DNA of 64,000 nucleotides from NCBI RefSeq assembly GCF_947497005.1, contig NZ_CANMFF010000011.1, forward strand, positions 1-64,000, in the 5' to 3' direction. Below are positions 16,883-25,857 of this stretch, in pieces. Origin of the DNA: an uncultured Ruegeria sp. Lineage in GTDB: Bacteria > Pseudomonadota > Alphaproteobacteria > Rhodobacterales > Rhodobacteraceae. The translations under genes were made by a program, and so were the position numbers. Numbering within the stretch: the stretch's first letter is position 1; the number at the start of each line of letters is the position of its first letter. The notes below the pieces were generated by a model. It searched no databases. It had not been told where the DNA came from and saw nothing but the letters and a program-made list of their open reading frames with translations.

Positions 16883-18223
16883 TCATTCCTTGCCGGATCG
16901 CCATTCTTTCCAGATCAGGTAGCTGTTCGCACCAAGCGAGGCGAATGGTTCTGGCGGCAGGCGCGGCAGGTCAGGCTGCGCCAGGAAATGGTCTGCAATC
17001 TCTGAGCCATTTTGCAGTACCAATTCTGCGATGCCCATGCCCTGCAAGGTGCCTCGGGCGATGCCCAGACCATTCTGGCAGCAGGCCGAAAACACTCCGT
17101 CCTCCAGTTCGCCAAACGCGGCAGACCCATTGCGGCTGAGGCACAGCATCCCGGCCCAGCGATGCTCCATCCGTACATCTGGCAGATGTGGAAAGCGCTC
17201 CTTGAACTTGCGATCATGTACCCAGCCCGCGTTACGCAGGCGCATCCGGCTGGTCTCGATGGTCGGATGGAAGCTTGATCCGATGCGGATCAGAATGCGA
17301 TCCCCATAATTGCCGGAAATGCGCCGTACCGATGTACCCATCGGATCAGCCGGTGTCACCGACCAGCGCGCCTGCCCGCCCAATACTTTGATCTGCGCTT
17401 CGGTCAGCTGGGCCGAGATCGACGCATAGAGACAGATATGCATCAGTTGCCGCTGGTAGAACCCGAAGCTTTCAAGATGGCCGTTATTGGCCAGAATGAT
17501 CCGCCCGGAGCTGACCTTGGCCTTTGGCGTACTGACGATCCAGCCTGCGCGCTGTTTTTCAAAGCTGGTTGCGGGTGAGTTCTCGAAAATGTCAATCTGG
17601 CCTGCCAGACGCTCCGATAACGCCCGTACGTAAGCCGCGGGCTGGATCATCACTGTCCCCGGCGCAAAGAGCCCCGAAGTGTAGTGTGGGCTGCCCGTGA
17701 TCTGGCGCATCTGCTGCTGGTCGTAAAGCGTATGTGGCTCGCCCAGTTTGGTCAGATGCTCAGCAAAGGCGCGATTATGCGCGTCGCCCGCCTTTGTGGC
17801 AGCGGCGTTGTACTTGCCGCAAGGGTCGAACGTTTCCTGAGGTAACTCGCAATCCCCAGCCACTTCGGTCGCAAAAGCGATGGCCTTGCGATTCAGTGCG
17901 ATTGCGGCGCGATCCGCCTCCAATCCCTCGCCTGCGTAATTGTCTGAGGCCAGATCATGCGGCAGGTCGATCATGAACCCCGAGTTCCGCCCCGCAGAGC
18001 TATCGGCAAATCGGCCTGCTTCCAGCAGAACAACCTTCAGTGAAGGGTCCAGCTGATGCAACTGCCGCGCTGTGCTGAGCCCGGCGAACCCACCACCGAT
18101 AATGGTGATGTCAGCAGTGAGGTCCTGTTCAAGCACCGGCAGGGGCATCTTGGGTGGCAGGATGGCATTCCATCCCGCCGGGCCTGTCTGCCGAGGCAGT
18201 CTTTTGGCCTCGAACCGTGTCAA
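16883..18223 (-). CDS. FAD-dependent amino-acid/amine oxidoreductase (DadA/PuuB type)
   Basis: A 446-residue flavoprotein. The dinucleotide-binding GGGFAGLS lies near residue 42, with the usual acidic end LLEAGRFA after it, and the C-terminal flavin-contact region is around CCQNGLGIARG near 385. The family oxidises secondary amines and D-amino acids, so it suits N-demethylation or oxidation of a cis-4-hydroxy-D-proline type compound. It overlaps the aldehyde dehydrogenase gene by four bases and is the last gene of the GntR-led operon. PuuB-like oxidation of gamma-glutamyl amines is the main alternative. Confidence 0.82.
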   Translation of the reverse strand: MTRFEAKRLPRQTGPAGWNAILPPKMPLPVLEQDLTADITIIGGGFAGLSTARQLHQLDPSLKVVLLEAGRFADSSAGRNSGFMIDLPHDLASDNYAGEGLEADRAAIALNRKAIAFATEVAGDCELPQETFDPCGKYNAAATKAGDAHNRAFAEHLTKLGEPHTLYDQQQMRQITGSPHYTSGLFAPGTVMIQPAAYVRALSERLAGQIDIFENSPATSFEKQRAGWIVSTPKAKVSSGRIILANNGHLESFGFYQRQLMHICLYASISAQLTEAQIKVLGGQARWSVTPADPMGTSVRRISGNYGDRILIRIGSSFHPTIETSRMRLRNAGWVHDRKFKERFPHLPDVRMEHRWAGMLCLSRNGSAAFGELEDGVFSACCQNGLGIARGTLQGMGIAELVLQNGSEIADHFLAQPDLPRLPPEPFASLGANSYLIWKEWRSGKE

Positions 18224-19716
18224 TCCACGGCCTCGTCCGCATCATCGGCCAGATCGATCCAGATGGTTTTTAGCTGGGTGTATTGGTCATGCGCGTGGAC
18301 CGAATTGTCACGACCACCAAAACCGGATTGCTTGTAGCCACCAAATGGTGTGGTGATGTCGCCCTCGCCAAAGCTGTTTACTGTAACGGTCCCGGCCCGG
18401 ATCGCCCGCGCGCCGCGAATGGCGCGTTTGGCATTGGCCGTGAAGATCGAGGCGCAGAGGCCATACTCGGTATCATTGGCGATCTTGATGGCCTCGTCAA
18501 AGCCCGTGACTTCGATCACCGACAGGACCGGGCCAAAGATTTCTTCCCGGGCCAAAGTGGTATCATTGCCAGACACTTCGACAACTGTGGCCTCGACAAA
18601 GCCCTTGTCCGCCTTGCCGCCGATCAACACGTTCTCAGCTTGCTCCAGATAGCCGCAGACTTTGGTGTAATGGCCTTCGCTGACCAGCGCACCCATGCGC
18701 GTTTCCGGATCCAGCGGGTCGCCGATATTCCACTGTTTGGCGTGATGGGCGATGCGCTCCAGTAGTTCAGCCTTTACGTCCTTATGCACGATCAGGAGCG
18801 ACGAGGCCGAGCAGTTTTCACCCATGTTCCAAAACGCGCCATTGACGATATGCTGGGCCACGCGGTCCAGATTCTCGGCGTCTTCCATGACGATGGCGGG
18901 GTTCTTGCCCCCCATTTCAAGCACGACTTCCTTGGCGTTGCTTTCCGCCGAATAGGTCAGGAACCTCTTGCCGGTCACGGTCGAGCCGGTGAAAGACACC
19001 ATGTCGATATCCATTTGGCGGCCGATGGGTTCGCCCACCTCGGAACCCCCGCCGGGGACGATGTTTAGAACACCGGCAGGCACACCGGCTTCCATCGCCA
19101 GTTCCGCCACGCGCAGTGCGGTCAGGGTGGTTTCCTTGGCCGGTTTGATCACCAGCGAGCAGCCCGCCGCCAGCGCCGGGCCGATCTTCCACGCCAGCAT
19201 CAGCAACGGGAAGTTCCACGGCAGCACAAGACCCACAACACCGATCGGTTCGCGCACCACCATCGCGATGTGATCGTCGCTGGCGGGCGAGACCTGATCA
19301 TAGATTTTATCGATCGCCTCGGCATGCCATTTCAGGCAGTGGATGGTCTCTGGCACGTCGACGGTTTCGCAATCATAGATGGTCTTGCCGCTGTCGATGC
19401 TCTCCATCACCGCCAGTTCGCGGGCATTGCGGGTCATAAGCTTGCACAGCCGGATCAGCACATCCTTGCGTTCGGACGGGTGCATTTTGCTCCAGCGGCC
19501 ATCGTCAAACGCGGCACGTGCTTTCTCGACGGCAAAGTCCACGTCTTCGGCGCCACAGGCGGCGATATCGGCCAGCTTGTCGCCGGTCGCCGGATTGGTG
19601 CTGGTGAAGGTCTTGCCCGAGGTCGCCGGGCGGAACGCGCCGTCAATGAAGGCGCCGGTCGGCAAATCCAGACCAGCTGCGATGGATGTGTATTCGTCCT
19701 GAGTCAGCAGAGCCAT
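18220..19716 (-). CDS. aldehyde dehydrogenase (PuuC-like)
   Basis: A 498-residue NAD(P)-dependent aldehyde dehydrogenase. PWNFP is near residue 166, the cofactor motif FTGSTVTG near 242, catalytic Glu in LEMGGKNP near 268 and catalytic Cys in GENCSAS near 302. In hydroxyproline-type pathways an enzyme of this kind converts 2-oxoglutarate semialdehyde to 2-oxoglutarate, which fits the neighbouring lyase. Sequence style is closest to PuuC (gamma-glutamyl aminobutyraldehyde). It begins 5 bases after the lyase gene and overlaps the FAD gene by four. Confidence 0.88.
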   Translation of the reverse strand: MALLTQDEYTSIAAGLDLPTGAFIDGAFRPATSGKTFTSTNPATGDKLADIAACGAEDVDFAVEKARAAFDDGRWSKMHPSERKDVLIRLCKLMTRNARELAVMESIDSGKTIYDCETVDVPETIHCLKWHAEAIDKIYDQVSPASDDHIAMVVREPIGVVGLVLPWNFPLLMLAWKIGPALAAGCSLVIKPAKETTLTALRVAELAMEAGVPAGVLNIVPGGGSEVGEPIGRQMDIDMVSFTGSTVTGKRFLTYSAESNAKEVVLEMGGKNPAIVMEDAENLDRVAQHIVNGAFWNMGENCSASSLLIVHKDVKAELLERIAHHAKQWNIGDPLDPETRMGALVSEGHYTKVCGYLEQAENVLIGGKADKGFVEATVVEVSGNDTTLAREEIFGPVLSVIEVTGFDEAIKIANDTEYGLCASIFTANAKRAIRGARAIRAGTVTVNSFGEGDITTPFGGYKQSGFGGRDNSVHAHDQYTQLKTIWIDLADDADEAVD

Positions 19717-19721
19717 GTGTT

Positions 19722-20639
19722 TTATCCTTCTGCCACGATGTCGGCGATTTTGCGTTTCAGCACGCGCGTCACCTGTTCCAGCGCGCGCTTGTCATCCTTG
19801 TTCAGACCCTTCAGCGGGGGCCGCATGATCCCTGCGTCGATGCCGTTCATGGTGACGCCGTGCTTGATGGTCTGGATGAACTTGCCACCCTGTTCCAGTA
19901 CATGCATCAGCGGCAGCATCGCGCTCATGATGCGGCGGCCCTTGTCGAAATTGCCCTCGACCACGCAGGCGTTGTAGAGCGCCACGTGTTCGACCGGCAA
20001 GAAGTTCGACCCGCCACAGACCCAGAATGGCGCGCCCCAGGCGAAGAATTCCAGCGCCTGATCGTCCATGCCGCAGCCCAGCTGGATATGCGGATAGTCG
20101 CGCGCCAGCAGGTGCACCCGGTTGATATCGCCCGAGCTTTCCTTGATGCCGCAGAAGTTGCGGCTGCGGCCCACACGGTCAAGGAATTCCGGACCCATCA
20201 TGGTGCCGGTGCGGTGCGGATAGTTATACAGCATCACCGGCAGATCGGCGGCCTTGTCGATGGCCAATGCGTTCAGTGCGTTTTCCCGGTCGGTGGGCAC
20301 CGAATAGGCGGGGCTGGCCAGCAGGATCGCATCCGCCCCGACCTCGCGCGCGCCCGAGGCCAGCGCAATCGAATCCGGCGTCATCATCGCGCCGGTCCCA
20401 ACGACCAGAGGCAGGCGGCCCTTTAGGCGTTCATGCGTGAACCGGGCCAGTTCCAAACGTTCGGCCACGGGCTGGGCATAATTCTCGCCGGTGGAGCCAC
20501 CCGAGATCAGGCCGTGCACGCCGTTTTCGATCAGATACTCGATCACATCCGACAGTGCGTCCCAATTGACGCTGCCGTCGTCGTGATAAGGGGTCACCAC
20601 GGGGGTGTAGATCCCTTCGAATTTGAACAGGGGGGTCAT
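19722..20639 (-). CDS. dihydrodipicolinate synthase-family aldolase/deaminase
   Basis: A 305-residue class I lyase. GGSTGE is at residues 47-52, the proton-relay Tyr is in YNYPHRTG near 135-142 and the Schiff-base Lys is in GIKESSGD near 165. Family members include the deaminase that turns 1-pyrroline-4-hydroxy-2-carboxylate into 2-oxoglutarate semialdehyde, which suits an operon with an amine oxidase, an aldehyde dehydrogenase and a nearby HpbD. DHDPS itself is unlikely in this setting. It lies 8 bases after the GntR gene. The specific role is inferred from context. Confidence 0.82.
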   Translation of the reverse strand: MTPLFKFEGIYTPVVTPYHDDGSVNWDALSDVIEYLIENGVHGLISGGSTGENYAQPVAERLELARFTHERLKGRLPLVVGTGAMMTPDSIALASGAREVGADAILLASPAYSVPTDRENALNALAIDKAADLPVMLYNYPHRTGTMMGPEFLDRVGRSRNFCGIKESSGDINRVHLLARDYPHIQLGCGMDDQALEFFAWGAPFWVCGGSNFLPVEHVALYNACVVEGNFDKGRRIMSAMLPLMHVLEQGGKFIQTIKHGVTMNGIDAGIMRPPLKGLNKDDKRALEQVTRVLKRKIADIVAEG

Positions 20640-20647
20640 TTAGGTCC

Positions 20648-21358
20648 TCATGCAGGGGTTTTATGCGCCACAGTCCCCAGCGGCAGGTCAAGCCCGGCGG
20701 GCGTGACGAACAGCTCGATCTGGTCGCGGGAAAGGTTCCAGTGATCAATGGCCAGTTGCCCGGCCGCCGCCTCATCGCTCGCCTCGATGGCGGCGATGAT
20801 TGCATCATGATGGGCGCTGGCCACAGATAGATTGTCGGCCACCACCTGATCCTTCGGCCGATAGAAGGTCATGCCGATCCTGGCATGGTCGATCAACAGC
20901 CGCTTGAACGATGGCAGCAGATAGGTGTTGTCGGCCATATCGCCGGTGATCTCGTGAAAGCGGTTGTTGGCCAGCGCCCGGTCCGCGCCCGACCCGGACC
21001 GCAAAGCCGCCTCGAACGTCTGTTGTGCGCCCTTGAGGTCGTCAATCAGTGCCGCTGTCGCGTTCAGCGCGGCCAACCGCAGGATCGCCCCATAGACCAT
21101 GGGCGCAGCCAGAAAGAAATCGCGCAACGTGGTATACGACATCTCGGACACGCGGGCGCCCCGGTTTTCCCGCAACTCTAGATAACCCTCGCCCGCCAAT
21201 TGCCGGAACACCTCGCGCAGCGGGGTGCGCGACAGGCTGAATTCATCCGAAAGAGTCGCCTCATCCAGATCAGCACCAGGTTTCATCGAAAGGGTCAAAA
21301 CCGCCGTCTTCAAATGCTCTTTCAGCGTGGCTTTTGGTGATCTAGCGTCGTCTTTCAT
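20648..21358 (-). CDS. GntR-family regulator (FCD type)
   Basis: A 236-residue regulator. Residues 10-75 form the winged helix (ATLSDEFSLSRTPLREVFRQL is the recognition part), and residues 90-220 form the helical FCD ligand domain. GAGG lies 7 nt before the ATG. It heads the minus-strand operon of lyase, dehydrogenase and FAD oxidoreductase. A 13-bp palindrome of the kind bound by this family lies 73 bases upstream. It likely represses the operon until a pathway intermediate is present. Confidence 0.88.
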   Translation of the reverse strand: MKDDARSPKATLKEHLKTAVLTLSMKPGADLDEATLSDEFSLSRTPLREVFRQLAGEGYLELRENRGARVSEMSYTTLRDFFLAAPMVYGAILRLAALNATAALIDDLKGAQQTFEAALRSGSGADRALANNRFHEITGDMADNTYLLPSFKRLLIDHARIGMTFYRPKDQVVADNLSVASAHHDAIIAAIEASDEAAAGQLAIDHWNLSRDQIELFVTPAGLDLPLGTVAHKTPA

Positions 21359-21430
21359 CCTTTAGCCTCATCATTCCCAGTGGCAGCCCCGCTCGAATCG
21401 CGCGTGGTCACCGTTATGTATTCTACTAAA

Positions 21431-21443
21431 ATACAACTTGTAT
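21431..21443. promoter_or_regulatory. GntR/FCD-type operator palindrome
   Basis: ATACAACTTGTAT is a perfect dyad (ATACAA, centre C, TTGTAT). The overlapping TTGTATACAT adds a second partly palindromic core. FCD-type GntR proteins bind sites of this kind. It lies between the divergent GntR (start 21358) and GlxA-type (start 21526) genes, so one site could control both. Confidence 0.6.
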
Positions 21444-21525
21444 ACATAAATATTTCGTGCAGCATGGGCGCCTGGAAATTAGACTCACCTTCGGGCGTCG
21501 CCCCAGCTTGAAAACGGTACGACAC

Positions 21526-22476
21526 ATGCCTCAGACGCGACACATCACATTTATACTGATCGAGGAGTTCTCTCACCTCGCCTTTTCCTGTGCGGTCGAG
21601 CCATTGAGGATTGCAAACCTCGTGAGCGGCGAAGAGTTGTATCGCTGGTCTTTTGTGTCCGAACATGGAGAACAGGCGATCTGTTCCAACGGGTCTGTCA
21701 CGCTGGTGCATTCCGGGCTGGATGGCCTGACCAAAAGCGACCAGTTGTTCGTCTTGTCGGGCATTCACATGCGCGACCACGTCACCCGATCTCTGTTGGC
21801 CACTTTGAGACGTGAACGCGTCCGTGGCACCCCGGTCGGAGCTTTGTGCTCCGGAGCGTGGTTGCTGGCAGAGGCTGGTTTTCTCGACGGAATGCAGGCG
21901 GCGATCCACTGGGAATACCACGATGCGTTCATGGAGGCCTTTCCAGAGGTCAATCTGGTTCGCAGTGTGTTTGTGGCCGACGAAAAACACATTACCGCGT
22001 CCGGCGGAACTGCAACCGCAGATTTGATGCTGCACCTGATTGAACGCGATCACGGTGAGGAATTGGCCATCGATGTGGCGGATCAGATGGTCTACAACGC
22101 CGTGCGCAATGCCACGGCCAAACAACGCGTTTCGCTACAATCGCGCAACGGCATGCGCAATTCGCACCTCGCCAATGCGATCACCATCATGCAAGACAAC
22201 ATCGAAACCCCGGTATCCCCGTCCTTCATCGCAGAAGATCTTGGCATATCCACAAGACAGCTTGAGCGGTTGTTCGGCAAATACCTGAACACGTCACCCA
22301 AGAAATACTTCATGGAAATGCGGCTGGAACGGGCTCAGAAGCTGTTGTTGCAAACCGAAGCGTCTGTCACCGAGGTTGCCGTGGCCTGCGGTTTTGAAAA
22401 CCCAGGCCATTTTTCGCGCGTGTATAGATCAAGCTTTGGCGTCACGCCACATGCGCAGCGCAACAAGATCGACTGA
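21526..22476 (+). CDS. GlxA-family AraC-type transcriptional activator
   Basis: About 316 residues. Residues 1-180 are a DJ-1/PfpI-like domain (ITFILIEEFSHLAFS, and GALCSGAWLLAEAG around the nucleophile-elbow position). Residues 215-316 hold two AraC helix-turn-helices, ending GFENPGHFSRVYRSSFGVTP. Regulators of this type (GbdR, CdhR) commonly activate genes for glycine betaine or carnitine use. The ATG at 21526 is chosen because the family normally begins just there; a GTG at 21457 is in frame. It is divergent from the GntR operon and likely senses the betaine or a product. Confidence 0.85.
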   Translation: MPQTRHITFILIEEFSHLAFSCAVEPLRIANLVSGEELYRWSFVSEHGEQAICSNGSVTLVHSGLDGLTKSDQLFVLSGIHMRDHVTRSLLATLRRERVRGTPVGALCSGAWLLAEAGFLDGMQAAIHWEYHDAFMEAFPEVNLVRSVFVADEKHITASGGTATADLMLHLIERDHGEELAIDVADQMVYNAVRNATAKQRVSLQSRNGMRNSHLANAITIMQDNIETPVSPSFIAEDLGISTRQLERLFGKYLNTSPKKYFMEMRLERAQKLLLQTEASVTEVAVACGFENPGHFSRVYRSSFGVTPHAQRNKID

Positions 22477-22964
22477 CATCTGACTGGCGGTGAGTATGCC
22501 GCATCCGATACGGCAGGGGATGCCGCGCTTTGGCGGCCCTAAGCGGGCCTGAACGGGCATCCCCCTAACCCTGCCGAGATACCCCCTCATTAAAACCGGA
22601 CTAGTCAACAGATCGGCAGGATGATGTACCAATAGATATGGATGTTGGCATAAGTTTTACCAGAACTTGTCAGACATGAGTTTCTTATGCCCTTATTCGT
22701 TAATCTTTGCCTCAATTCGCGACATTTGTTTTGACGAAAGACAGCAGCAGCAAAGCCCCTTATCGCAGGAAAAACCTGACCAAAAGATACTTAGCGCGCT
22801 GTTTCGTGCTTTTAATGTTTCCAATGGCACTCAGGGAACAAGTATCCGGAATCCTATCTGGCGCGCTCCTCAAAGGTGAGACGCACCAAGTTTGGACCGG
22901 GTTTTCTGGAATCAGTTCCGTCAAATCTGCGTTCAAAAGCTTATCGGACGCTCAAGTGTCGATT
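22477..22964. other. 488-base region without a convincing gene, with a foldable block
   Basis: Short frames exist (for example from 22667 and 22707) but they lack protein-like sequence and overlap the minus-strand ZrgA-like gene. The left part holds nested inverted repeats: GGGGATGCC (22516-22524) with GGCATCCCC (22556-22564), and CGGCAGGG (22511-22518) with CCCTGCCG (22569-22576). The two pairings compete for three G bases. It may end the GlxA transcript or act as structured RNA. Confidence 0.4.
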
Positions 22965-23522
22965 CTAACGGAATTGCGTCATATCCAGACTGGGCGCGGT
23001 ACGCGAGATTTCGTGCGTACTGGTCGCCGCGTCCGAGCCGATGCGAAGGTTCAGTTTCCCGGTGCCGCTGAAACGCTCGAAATATGCGAATTCCATCGAG
23101 TTGAGGGCGCCCATATCCTGACATTGGATCACGTAGTCCGCCTGAAATTCTGAATGGTCGTCCGAAGCGGATACATCGACCCCTTCGCCCGCCTGTTCTT
23201 GGTGTGACGAAACCTCATGTGTCAGGATCACATTTGCAGATGCCGTAAAGCATCCGGCCTCGGTCGGGACGACAAACAGGTCAAGCGGTTTGGACAGCTC
23301 TGAAATCGCGATGGCAACGCGCGTGCGTTCGTCATCGGTTGCCACCGGGGTCTCGAACCCGATGATATCCATGCTTGGCACCTTGAGCGACAGCGAAAAT
23401 TCCGCGCCGGTAAACACGATATCCAACTGGCCGGAACCGTGTTGATGAGGGGTCGAGATTTGCGTCGCTTGGGCTGCAAGTGCCGCAGGAAAGAGGGACA
23501 ATGCCAGAACAGAGCACTTCAT
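22965..23522 (-). CDS. ZrgA-like DUF2796 periplasmic protein
   Basis: A 185-residue exported protein. A signal peptide (residues 1-18, ending LAAQA) is followed by an HQHGSGQLDI segment, GFETPVATDDER, a Cys in the middle (EAGCF), a His/Asp-rich stretch near 120-130, and ADYVIQCQDMGAL. That order is that of the DUF2796/ZrgA family, linked to zinc uptake. ZrgA relatives are often Zur-controlled; no clear Zur site was seen here. It diverges from the imelysin gene, so the 249-base gap serves both. Confidence 0.75.
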   Translation of the reverse strand: MKCSVLALSLFPAALAAQATQISTPHQHGSGQLDIVFTGAEFSLSLKVPSMDIIGFETPVATDDERTRVAIAISELSKPLDLFVVPTEAGCFTASANVILTHEVSSHQEQAGEGVDVSASDDHSEFQADYVIQCQDMGALNSMEFAYFERFSGTGKLNLRIGSDAATSTHEISRTAPSLDMTQFR

Positions 23523-23655
23523 TAACCAACAACCACCTTTAACAGAATCACAATTCCGATTTTAGCGCGAATCACCCGCTACGCAATGTTAACCGGCAGT
23601 CTGAAGCCCGCCAGATATGGGGAGGCGCGCGAGATGCCAAACATTTCCTTGTTAT

Positions 23656-23756
23656 TCTGACAATATTACTCAGGTTGACATTGATGACTAATTCACTCAG
23701 TTATTCCATTGCAAAACCCGCGGATTGTTCCCGCGTGATCTGACAATTCTGACAGG
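23656..23756. promoter_or_regulatory. divergent promoter region with repeated TCTGACA words
   Basis: TCTGACAAT occurs at 23656-23664 and 23739-23747, and TCTGACAGG at 23748-23756. A perfect -35 TTGACA is at 23675-23680, with a possible -10 GTTATT near 23700. The repeats flank this promoter for the imelysin operon, as operator half-sites would. Iron or zinc control is a guess from the genes on both sides. Confidence 0.35.
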
Positions 23757-23771
23757 AAAGTACCAAATCCT

Positions 23772-25043
23772 ATGACCAAGTTGTTTGCCGCCGTCAGCGC
23801 CCTGACGCTTTGCACAGCCACCGCGGCTATATCTGGTGACACGCCCGCCAAAGCAGATGTTCTGAACACCTATGCCAATATTGCCGAAGCCAAATTTGAT
23901 GACAGCCTGATTGCGGCCAAGACCTTGCAGGACGCAATCAACGCGCTGATCGCAGATCCGTCGGACGCAACACTGAATGCGGCGCGCGCGGCGTGGGTTG
24001 CGGCGCGTGTGCCGTATCAGCAAACCGAAGTATATCGCTTTGGCAACGCAATCGTTGATGACTGGGAAGGCAAGGTGAACGCGTGGCCATTGGACGAAGG
24101 TCTGATCGACTATGTTGACGCGGCCTATGGCGGCGCGACGGATGAGAACGAATTTGCCGTGCTGAACGTTATCGCCAACCCTACTTTTGAGCTGTCGGGT
24201 GGAACCATTGATGCTGGCGAAATTACCCCTGAACTGCTGAGCGAAACACTGCACGAGGCGGATGGCATCGAAGCCAACGTGGCAACCGGATACCATGCCA
24301 TCGAATTCCTGCTCTGGGGTCAGGATATGAACGGTCACGGTGCAGGTGCGGGCAACCGCCCGGCCACGGATTATGTGCAGGGTGATGACTGCACCGGTGG
24401 CAATTGCGAACGTCGCGCCCAATACCTGAGTGCTGCAACAGACCTGCTGGTCAGCGATCTGGCCTGGATGGCAGATCAGTGGAAAGAAGGCGGCCCGGCC
24501 CGCGCGGCCCTGATGGAAAAAGAAGAGGATGGCGTCAACACGATCCTGACGGGGATGGGCTCATTGTCTTATGGCGAACAGGCAGGTGAACGGATGCGTC
24601 TGGGGCTAATGCTGAACGATCCAGAAGAAGAGCATGACTGCTTCTCGGACAACACCCACAACAGCCATTACTATGACGGCCTGGGCATCCAGAACGTCTA
24701 TCTGGGCAGCTATACCCGCATCGATGGCACCCTGGTTTCGGGCGCGTCGCTGGCCGATCTGGTCATCGCAACCGATCCGGCGCTGGATACCGAGATGAAA
24801 GCGAAACTGGCGGCCACAATGCAGGCACTTGGCAAGATCAAATCCACCGCCGAGGCAGGCTTTGCCTATGACCAGATGTTGGAGCGCGGCAACGAGGGCG
24901 GTGAGGCTCTGATCATGGGCGGCGTAAACGGGTTGGTCGATCAGACCAAGACCATCGAACGCATCGTGACCGCATTGGAGCTGGACGGGATCGAGTTCGA
25001 AGGGTCGGACAGCCTGGATGACCCAAGCGCGGTGTTCCAGTAA
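23772..25043 (+). CDS. imelysin-family iron-regulated periplasmic protein
   Basis: A 423-residue exported protein with a signal peptide (residues 1-22). The imelysin GxHxIE motif appears as GYHAIEFLLWGQD near residue 178. Imelysins are peptidase-M75-like proteins related to the EfeO/EfeM domain; they bind metal and take part in iron uptake. The family's usual partners, a di-haem oxidoreductase, a second imelysin and DUF1513, lie downstream. Bfd and bacterioferritin genes stand in between, consistent with an iron role. Confidence 0.9.
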   Translation: MTKLFAAVSALTLCTATAAISGDTPAKADVLNTYANIAEAKFDDSLIAAKTLQDAINALIADPSDATLNAARAAWVAARVPYQQTEVYRFGNAIVDDWEGKVNAWPLDEGLIDYVDAAYGGATDENEFAVLNVIANPTFELSGGTIDAGEITPELLSETLHEADGIEANVATGYHAIEFLLWGQDMNGHGAGAGNRPATDYVQGDDCTGGNCERRAQYLSAATDLLVSDLAWMADQWKEGGPARAALMEKEEDGVNTILTGMGSLSYGEQAGERMRLGLMLNDPEEEHDCFSDNTHNSHYYDGLGIQNVYLGSYTRIDGTLVSGASLADLVIATDPALDTEMKAKLAATMQALGKIKSTAEAGFAYDQMLERGNEGGEALIMGGVNGLVDQTKTIERIVTALELDGIEFEGSDSLDDPSAVFQ

Positions 25044-25130
25044 CCACCGAGCGGGCCGGGAGGGACATTCCCCCGGCCCATTCAGACCCTCCTGATTACC
25101 CGCCGAGACGCAGAAAACGAGCCAAAAACA

Positions 25131-25424
25131 ATGATTGTCTGCCACTGCACCAACATATCCGATCACGACATCCGCGCGGTCATCGACTGGATGCGCACGG
25201 CGGATCCGCAAACCATCATCACCCCCGGTAAAATCTACCATGCACTTGGGAAATCGGCGGATTGCGGCGGGTGTATGCCTCTCTTCCTAGACACAATGCG
25301 GGCAAGCAGTAATCTGGAAGTACCGATGCAACTCTGCGCCTTGCGCGCCGGAGTAACACAGGAGAAAGCAGATGAAGGGCGATCCAAAGGTCATCGAATA
25401 CTTAAACAAGTCTCTGCGGCATGA
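25131..25424 (+). CDS. bfd: bacterioferritin-associated ferredoxin
   Basis: A 97-residue protein whose first 50 residues form the Bfd domain: C4, C6, C45 and C48 are the 2Fe-2S ligands (VCHC and DCGGC). Bfd reduces iron in bacterioferritin so it can be released. Its last 53 bases overlap the start of bfr in another frame, and the ribosome-binding site of bfr lies inside it, which ties the two closely. The C-terminal extension beyond the usual 65-70 residues is mostly explained by this overlap. Confidence 0.88.
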   Translation: MIVCHCTNISDHDIRAVIDWMRTADPQTIITPGKIYHALGKSADCGGCMPLFLDTMRASSNLEVPMQLCALRAGVTQEKADEGRSKGHRILKQVSAA

Positions 25425-25857
25425 ACTGACAGCCGTCAGCCAATATTGGCTGCATTACCGCCTGCAGGAGGACTGGGGTCTAGGCCATATGGCCAAGAAA
25501 AGCCGCGAGGAAAGCATCGAAGAGATGGGCCACGCGGACAAGCTGATCGAACGGATCATCTTTTTGGAAGGTCACCCCAACCTTCAGAAACTGGACCCGC
25601 TGCGGATAGGTCAGACGCCCAAGGAAACGCTGGAATGCGATCTTGCGGCCGAGATCGATGCAAGGGCCCTGTACAAGGAAGCGCGCGAATATTGTCGGGA
25701 GGCCGGCGACTATGTCTCCATGTCGCTGTTCGAGCAGTTGATGTCCGATGAAGAGGGGCATATCGACTTCCTCGAAACGCAGCTCGACCTGTACGAAAGG
25801 ATCGGCGAAGCCAATTATGCGCAACTTAACGCATCGAAAATGGACGAAGGCGAGTAG
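25372..25857 (+). CDS. bfr: bacterioferritin
   Basis: A 161-residue ferritin-like protein starting [12 protein letters not shown]. The ferroxidase ligands E18, E51, H54 and the later [10 protein letters not shown] group are in place, and M52 (haem ligand) is conserved in EEMGHAD. It stores iron as a 24-mer with haem. GGAG precedes the start inside bfd. The di-haem oxidoreductase begins within its last 41 bases, so three iron-related genes overlap in series. Confidence 0.95.
   Translation: MKGDPKVIEYLNKSLRHELTAVSQYWLHYRLQEDWGLGHMAKKSREESIEEMGHADKLIERIIFLEGHPNLQKLDPLRIGQTPKETLECDLAAEIDARALYKEAREYCREAGDYVSMSLFEQLMSDEEGHIDFLETQLDLYERIGEANYAQLNASKMDEGE

Noticed and set aside
21355..22125. A 256-codon minus-strand frame opposite the GlxA-type regulator
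   Set aside because: It is the shadow of a well-recognised regulator and crosses the divergent promoter region.
22707..23153. A 148-codon plus-strand frame
   Set aside because: Its second half is opposite the ZrgA-like gene and its first half has no protein-like signature or ribosome-binding site.
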